Assembly: GCA_012932865.1 (NCBI GenBank)
Contig: SAXG01000119.1
Span: 19,990 to 83,989, forward strand
From: Amylostereum areolatum
Taxonomy: Eukaryota; Basidiomycota; Agaricomycetes; Russulales; Stereaceae
Reading direction: 5' to 3'
Length of the DNA stretch: 64,000 bases
Shown here: piece after piece, positions 57,625 to 64,000 of the stretch
Position numbering within the stretch: the first letter of the stretch is position 1
Layout of the letters: the number at the start of each line of letters is the position of its first letter
The notes under the pieces: model-generated
What the model was told of the DNA's origin: nothing
The model's input: only the letters and a program-made list of their open reading frames with translations
The model's database searches: none
Made by a program: the position numbers and the translations under genes

Positions 57625-58207
57625 AGCTTGACTAGTGACTTGACCCTCTTGCCATACGGCCGTATATTTTTGTGGTAGTCTTTCGACATACGCATGTATA
57701 GTTCTCCAATGTATAGTGCACTGTGTCTTCACCAACTTGAGCTTCAAGCTCACATAGCTTCAACGTTCGACATTTAACGCCGAACGTGAACTCTTTCGCA
57801 GTCTTGGCAGCCGCAGCGGAGGGCAGCAAGAGGGCGGAGCTAGTCTCCAGTAGCCTCGCAGTCGCAGAGTCGTACTTACCTCGGGGGGATCCTTTATCTG
57901 ACGGCGGAGCCCTTTTCGATAAATCCCACGTGGCATCGGCGGCATCCCGTCAGGCTGACCCTCACCTTCCCTCACCATCATTGTTGACTTTCTTTCCATC
58001 GACTCGCCTTCAAGCTTAGCTTCAAGGCGCCAGGCTTCTCTCCAATCCTTCGCCCTGCCCCGCGCTCATTCCCTCTTTTGGCATAAACATATGTTGGACC
58101 AAGTCAATAAGTAACGGCCGTACTTTCCAACAGCGATTGAGCATATTGCCTAGCAAACGCCCGCCTTCTTCCTTTCCTCGAACTCAAGGTCCAGACGTCC
58201 ATTACTT
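57625..58207. other. intergenic, no gene seen
   Basis: 583 bases between the tandem kinase copies. Only short frames, none supported. Confidence 0.5.
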
Positions 58208-60358
58208 ATGTCGGTAAAGTGAGATGACTTTTCAACCTATTTATCAGAGAAGATCAATGTTTTTTTAGATCTAGATCATCCCACGACTGGGCACCTTCAT
58301 TCCCCACATCCTCCGTTCGAAAGATCAACTACTTCGATCTGTGGCGAAAGAAAAAGGCCGTCAAAGAGGCAACAAAACGATATGGGGTGTTCAAATTCAA
58401 CAATGGACGTGTTTTCCGCATGGGACACGACGCTGTCGTCAAGTTTGGCGGACCTCTCACAGTACGTCCCACGGAGGCGGCTACCATGGAATACATCGCC
58501 AAGTACACAACCATTCCCGTGTCACGCGTGCGCGATGTCTTCAAGGAAGGAAAGAACACGTGGATTGTGATGGATTACATCGACGGTCAGCCCCTGGATC
58601 AAGTGTGGCCTACTCTCACGCCGGATGAACGCATAAAGTGCATGCAACAGCTGAAAGGCTACATAGACCAGCTTCGTGCCTTACGATCGACACCAGACTG
58701 CACCATACCACCTGGGGCCCTTTCGAGACCATCGACGACTTCAACCGGTTCTTTGGGTACGAAGACACGCCCAAGCTTTATCCTCGCTTTCAGAGCAGGT
58801 TCGACAAGGTGGCCGGAAAGAAATGGCGAATCGTGTTCGCGCACGGAGACCTGGCACCACATAATATTCTGTGGCGTGACGGGAGGATCGTTGCGATCAT
58901 CGATTGGTCGTACTCGGGATGGTTCCCGGAATATTGGGAGTATACGAGGACCCGGTATTCAACCCCAGTGAGAAAGCGGAATTTTCTGTGAGCTTCGGAG
59001 GGATTCGCGAGTCCAGTTGTGATGGTCGACCGGGTTCACCACGATTCCGGTGAACTTTCAGGTCCGCATGGAATGGCAGGCCAGGTTTAACACGATTCCT
59101 TCGCACCGCGGCTCGCGTAGCACTGATGTAGCGTACCTTTCCTTTCGTTGTCAGTTGTATGTATTTTACGGTCGATTCGCATCGAGCCTCAACAACCTGG
59201 TGTCCCCTTTGTTTGTAACTTGGTGTTCTGCTTATCTTGCCTCGCAGCAAGTCACTTTGAGTCGCGACAAACACGTTACAAACTTACAACAACACCCATC
59301 TCTCGCGTGTTCGACTCCGTTCGACTTGTTGGTTTTCCCTTCGCCTCTCTACAGTACTGTCTCCTTCCTCCCGTACTCTGTATCTTTCCTCCTGCTCTGA
59401 CCTCACCGGAGCCTTGCTTTGTGCGCTTTATGTTGACATATTGGAGAATGCTACTAACACATCACCAGGGCATACATCTGGATGAAGAACAACTTTGCCA
59501 GTCATGCGGCCTCGTCGTTTGGAGAGCCCGGAGTACATGTACATAGCAGGGTTGTGGTTGGATGGTATCAGGCGCGGTTTGGTGAGTCTCTGTGTTGTTC
59601 AAGGTGTCCAGATAGGCTACTCCGTGTAGTAGGCATTGTTGTCCACCCGGCGCCCTCCCACCCTTGACCCATCCCCCTTACTCCCCCCCCCCTCACACCA
59701 TCATATCCTGACAGCAATGGTCAGACACGGCTCAATCACTGGGAATGTGTCACCGGTGAGCACGATGTCTCCACACATGTCTACTTACTTCGTGTTTACA
59801 GTTTCCCCCGTTCCGTGAACGCACGGGAGAATTCTTGGGAATCGAAACTGTCCTGAAGGAGGGGTATACTGGTGGTGGGGCTGTACCATGTATATCCCGC
59901 TTGACGCTACGATATGAGTCCACCTACAATACACAATGTACATATTCCTTTATCCACCCTCAATATATCCTGTTGTCTTCCCAATCTCCCATGAAGCTCA
60001 ATCTGCCTGAATAGTGTGAACAATATATACAACAACCCTGTGCCAATCGATGTGAAGCTACATAACAGCAGACAGATTCAGGTACATATGTCCGGCAATA
60101 GCAGACCATTGCGCGAAGTGACTCGCGTTGAATAGATTCCCAGTCAAAAATTATTGTCATCGCGTGTTCCAGCGATTCCGCGAGACACGTGTTCGCGAAT
60201 CGACGAGAATCGCGTCGAAAATGACGGTTTCTCACTGGGATTCAACGGCGGGCCCTGTGGGCGAAGGCTTCTGGCAGCTGTTTCAGGATGTCGTCGATGT
60301 TTACCCTGACGAACTAGAAGTTGAGGAGTGTTTGAATGATGTCTATACTCGGGTTTAA
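58208..60358 (+). pseudogene. APH-fold kinase, copy 2, broken by deletion and insertion
   Basis: The first exon is 58208-58218 (ATGTCGGTAAA), like copy 1; the body resumes at 58269. The N-lobe is intact (RYGVFKFNNGRVFRMGHDAV, VKFGG, PVSRVRDVF). Near 58686, relative to copy 1, there is a net loss of 46 bases that shifts the frame. The second frame continues with DTRLHHTTWGPFETIDDF, IVFAHGDLAPHNILW and IVAIIDWSYSGWFPEYWEY. The gene is then cut at 58963 by a 1276-base inverted-repeat element. The displaced C-terminus resumes at 60240 (GEGFWQLFQDVVDVYPDELE ... stop at 60356). Two independent lesions make function very unlikely. Confidence 0.88.
58964..60239. mobile_element. 1276-base terminal-inverted-repeat element inside kinase copy 2
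   Basis: The ends are CCCAGTGAGAAA and TTTCTCACTGGG, continuing as an imperfect inverted repeat of about 50 bases (shared ATTTTC and GATTCGCGA blocks). Both sides are flanked by ATTCAAC (58957-58963 and 60240-60246), a 7-base target duplication. Removing the element plus one ATTCAAC restores alignment to kinase copy 1. There is no transposase; interior frames are short. One stretch (59463-59580, reading YIWMKNNFASHAASSFGEPG) looks exon-like and could be captured host sequence. It is probably non-autonomous. I cannot name the superfamily. Confidence 0.8.
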
Positions 60359-62025
60359 TAATAACTGAATCGTTCATTGTGTGGCTGAGTGGCTCGTCCG
60401 TTGTGTGCGATATGCGTGATAGTACGGCTCTTCATATAGATTAGCTTCATATTTGATGGATCCGGTCCAGGGAAATATAGTCCGTACTATACTGCTTGTA
60501 TACCGCATAGCTTGAAGGACGCTGAAAACTAGGCAGTCTGAGCTGCAGTACCATCAGCGAAAAAGCGTTCCTCAGTTTTTTCCGCGTGTCGTTTACAAGG
60601 CTTCATCGATTATGTAATCCATTGTAAGGGTATCCACCGACGCATACCAGCCTTCCACTATCTTGGATTCGCCTCGCCAAGGCTTGCTCCAGATCCAAAA
60701 CAGGTCCGTCCCGCTGAAGGTTTTCATATAACCCCGAGAGGCTTGCGAGCATTTTGGCAGGGATTGCAAGTTCACGAAAGGACGACGACACCGACGCTTT
60801 GATCGCTCGGACGGCGGACCGAGGAATTCCGAGCGTTCAAGAGCTTAAAACAAGCTCAAGCTCACTCTCTGAGCCTCTCTCCGAGCTCTACCGTCGAAAC
60901 GCGATCCCGCATGGCTGCGCTTCAGGACCCCGGACTACCCCTGCAGCGTGGTGCTTAAAAGTCGCCCTCGCCCTCAGCCAGCCTCTCCAACAACCGGAGA
61001 CGCGACTTCGAGAAGTTCAAGGTGCGTGTACTTTTCTTTCGAGTTTGACCGCGAACTGACATCCATGGTATCTTAGAGGCCCTATTATCAGACATTGGGT
61101 GAGCGCACGGTACGTCCCCTTTGCTCCTTGATACCTTTACATCGTAGCTGACATTCTCCGTCTACAGTACTTCGGAGTGTAGACTTGATTATAATACACT
61201 GTACTGTCCTTATAGTTTATGTCCTTAACTTAGCTGTTTGAAATTAGACAAGATCATTTATCATTCAAAAACAAATCGATTAAATAATATTAAAATATCG
61301 CAAGTAATCGAGAGGGCTATATTCCCATAAGGGGAAAGAAAGCCGGAGAATCAACCTAAAGTTTAGGTTTAGCTCACCGTTTCGTGGCACTTCTGTGTCA
61401 TTGTCAAAGCTTGCGGCGGCATTGCAAAACTGAAACTTGGTCCTCTAAAACTGGGTGAAAAGTTCACCGTACGGTGAGTATTATGGCCTTTGTAAAGCCT
61501 TGTAAATGTATTGAAGCCAAACGTTTTTTCGCTGATGACTTATAGCACGTTGGCTCATGGCGTGGGAGAATTGTCCCATCCCCATCCATCCACTACAGGG
61601 GAACCCGAACCCCATCGTTGGTTTGAACTTCTGCCTTCTCACTAGTCCTCAGACACCCTGCCCCGCGCTCATTGCCATTGTCAACATGTGTCGCACCAAA
61701 TTCAAGCCGCTGATCGCACAATTATCGAATTATCGGTCGGGTGTCGTCCGGTGTCCTTGAGCCTCCTTGGGCCCTGTGGTACCTCAGGCTGTCAACTGCT
61801 CAGATCCGATGTCGAAGTGACAGCGGTCGCGGTGCCGGTGCGTCGTTTGTGCATTGCCTCGACCTGAGACGTTGACATGTATGTATGGGGCTGTATAGGC
61901 TATAAAGGACGATGTGTTAGGGCACAACCAGTGTTTCTCCCTCCTGTCTCGGCCTTCACCCAAGGGTGCACACGCATAACTGGCGCCCGACCACGGACGT
62001 GAACTGGGTACGTACTACGACGCGG
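60359..62025. other. long intergenic stretch with AT-rich core
   Basis: No supported gene. About 61185-61330 is strongly AT-rich (ATTAAATAATATTAAAATAT type) against a GC-rich background. Near 61450, GGTGAAAAGTTCACC is a short palindrome. Short frames around 60593-61059 are unsupported. Confidence 0.4.
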
Positions 62026-63326
62026 ATGGCCCAGTGCGACGGTATACAACCTAATCCAGATATCTCGGGCATCGGGGTGCGTCTTCTTCTCCCTCCACAA
62101 TCTATACTTGTCGCTGACCAGGCCTGCTCCCATCCGCTAGATCCGTGTTAATTTCTATGCCACGACGCTGCTCATTGCCATGATCCCCAAGACGGCCGCC
62201 ACGGAACCCCTCCTTGAGACGCTCTTCACCAACGCTGGTCTGAGCGGGCTCGCGCTCCTGATCTCAACCATCATTCAGACGGCGAAAGGTAACCTGGATC
62301 TGTACCATGCGATATACATCCAACATCTGCTGTTCTTCCTCGGGATCGGCATATTCCCGGCAGGTACGTGCGCGTCTTCATTCAACATTTTCCATTCCTA
62401 TACTCATGGGTCTCGCCTACGCAGCGAAATACAGCTGGGGCACTTTCCGCCTCGTCATGACCTCTCTTTTCCGGCTCGCAACATACATCATGTATCTCGT
62501 CTGGTCACTCTACGTATGGACGCACGCGTCCTCCTTCGGGGCCCAACCCGAATGCAACGACGAGGTGAAATACGTCGTGTTCGTTAGCGTGCGCGCGACG
62601 GCGAAGTGGCTTAGCAAGCTTTGGATCGCGGCGCTAGCGGTGTCGGCGGGTCTGTTGACGCTTTGGGTGGTGGGGAGGGTTGGGGTGGTGTTGTATAAGA
62701 GGTTCTACGTGAGAGAAGAAGACGCCTACAGGGACGAGGACGATGAAGGCGAGGGCAGGACGTGGGGAAACTTGATGTATACGCTCGTGTTACTTTTGTC
62801 TGTCTTGTCTTTATCCTGGTTGGTTCGAACGCTGATGGGCGCGCGCATTGGCAGGATATCTGTATATTCGGTGGTGATGCTTCAACTCATGGTGCGTTTC
62901 CTTGCCTAGTTTGACCGGTGATTGCGATGTCGACAGCGAACGCGCCAACAGGTCAATCGGAACAATGCCTTGGTTCTATCGGGAGAACAAGCTTGGTCTT
63001 TTGGACAAATCTTGTCGCTCGTCATGATCTTCGCCAGCGCGAACGAAGTTATTCATTTCCTCTTCGGAATGCGTCTACGAAGAGACCCCGGCGGGTACCC
63101 ACGCACCGTCGCTGTGGTCGAACACGGCGGGTCGATCATGTCCAAAGAATCCCGTGCGCTCTACCTGTCGTTTCTAATCTTAGCAAGCGCTGATGGTACC
63201 AACAACGCAGGGAATCGATGGTGGATGCCTTGGAAGAGGGCAGAGAAAGAAAGCGGCCGAAACGTTGATGCACTGGATCCGAAGGATGGCTCCGACGTCG
63301 AAATGCAAGTGGTCAGAAGCGTCTAG
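62026..63326 (+). CDS. multi-span membrane protein of unknown function
   Basis: Four exons (62026-62076, 62141-62363, 62425-62891, 62952-63326) give 371 residues. It starts MAQCDGIQPNPDISGIGIRV, a sequence opening I recall from orphan mushroom membrane proteins. Hydrophobic stretches include YATTLLIAMIP, GLSGLALLISTIIQTA, FRLATYIMYLVWSLYVW, LWIAALAVSAGLLTLWVVG, LMYTLVLLLSVLSLSWLV and FGQILSLVMIFASANEVIHF. That suggests seven spans. A charged cytosolic-looking loop (REEDAYRDEDDEGEGR) lies between spans 5 and 6. The tail is polar with a Lys/Glu/Asp mix. No signal peptide or catalytic motif is seen. It is not related in sequence to the tandem family at 40-48 kb. Confidence 0.75.
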
Positions 63327-63438
63327 TTCAGTGTAATATAACTTTAGTAGTAGTACATCAATATGACCCGCCTCAGAGTCTGTCCCTCCGTTGATCCCAT
63401 CCCTCTGAGGCTCTGGCTACTAGCATCCTACTTTCGCG

Positions 63439-64000
63439 TCAAAGCGTAAGCGCATGAACTGTCCAGGCCCGGGTGGCGAATCGCCGGGCCTTCTGTAAGG
63501 TCCATTCGATGCGGCTGAGTCGCTGTGGTCAGCATCTGATACGACGCGCATGAAACTGGGGATTGAAGAGATGTTACATACCCTGATACGAAGTCTGTCA
63601 GACCTCGATACATCCTCGTCGCCGCAATTGACCTGCAACCATATCATGAGTGGTAAGGAGATACCGAGTCATAGCAGAAACATGCAAGATTATCACTAGT
63701 AGTACGCAGCAAACCGCACTCCGTTAGCATATGCAAAACCATGAATAGATGGCAACTTTACGTCCGGATTGTTGAAATATCTACGGAGTTGGGCATTCGT
63801 GAGTCCTGTGTTTTTATTCCATAGCAGGCGGCGCAGACGAGGCTCACCAGGTCGAACGGGTCTGGGATGGTGGTATATAAGTCAGATCTGAATGTTATGG
63901 TATGAAGGCAGGGACGGGGAAACTGACACTCACCGTTGAGATTCAGTCCTAAGAACACCTAGGATGCGATATTACCGCCTGTATTCCGGCATACAATTGG
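63439..64000 (-). CDS. membrane-protein family, inverted copy 4, partial at window edge
   Basis: Only the 3' exons are in the window; the gene runs off the right end. Visible pieces are VFLGLNLN after an AG at the edge, DPFDL, SIAATRMYRGLTDFVSG, and a final exon RIEWTLQKARRFATRAW ending at the TGA at 63439. The matching exons and introns of copy 3 are nearly the same, including the intron after FVSG. The donor that is GC in copy 3 is GT here. Confidence 0.6.

Noticed and set aside
58964..60239. hAT-type element
   Set aside because: The ends contain CAGTG as in many hAT elements, but the target duplication is 7 bases at the CCCAGTG boundary and not 8; no transposase is present.
1..64000. CRISPR arrays, tRNA or rRNA genes
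   Set aside because: No regular direct-repeat/spacer array, and no tRNA or rRNA gene, was recognised by eye. A covariance-model scan would be needed to exclude a tRNA.

Overview
The window looks like nuclear DNA of a mushroom-forming basidiomycete (Agaricomycetes). Nearly every gene can be assembled only by joining many short exons across GT-AG introns of about 50-70 bases. The gene content is also typical of that group: several F-box proteins, a Tnp2 (CACTA-type) transposase, orphan multi-span membrane proteins and a kinase-like pair. I built gene models by hand from splice signals. For the multi-exon genes modelled exon by exon, the summed coding length is a multiple of three. No rRNA, tRNA or CRISPR array was recognised.

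Layout. 1-7.2 kb: a CACTA-like DNA transposon with an apparently intact 7-exon tnp2 transposase (minus) and a divergent second gene (plus). 7.2-11.1 kb: a sugar/quinate-type MFS transporter and a TatD-family metal-dependent hydrolase. 11.3-14.2 kb: a decayed duplicate of a two-gene block (F-box/LRR-like gene plus ELP6). 14.7-19.1 kb: a GH29 alpha-L-fucosidase, divergent from a free-standing thioester-reductase-like NAD(P)-binding protein. 19.3-29.6 kb: a coiled-coil protein, two more F-box genes, and a second thioester-reductase copy with an internal TGA. 30-34.9 kb: two small Tyr/Pro-rich proteins, a degenerate membrane-protein locus and simple repeats. 34.9-38.9 kb: a 1283-residue protein with ENWD[DE]DF motifs, probably a Byr4/Bfa1-like regulator of septation. 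40.4-47.9 kb: three tandem copies of an intron-dense membrane-protein gene. A fourth, inverted copy runs off the right end of the window.

48.5-51.8 kb holds the intact version of the F-box/ELP6 block. It is followed by housekeeping genes: a short-form tRNase Z (52.2-53.6 kb) and PCNA (54.0-55.4 kb). The PCNA carries an acidic/lysine-rich insertion of about 110 residues in its second domain. 55.7-60.4 kb: a DUF6914-like protein and a tandem pair of APH-fold kinases. The second kinase copy is broken by a net 46-base loss and by a 1276-base terminal-inverted-repeat element flanked by a 7-base target duplication. 62.0-63.3 kb: another multi-span membrane protein.

The housekeeping genes (PCNA, ELP6, tRNase Z, TatD, Byr4-like) sit among lineage-specific duplicates that are visibly decaying in place. 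The recurring theme is local duplication followed by loss of one copy, seen four times: F-box/ELP6, thioester reductase, kinase and membrane protein.
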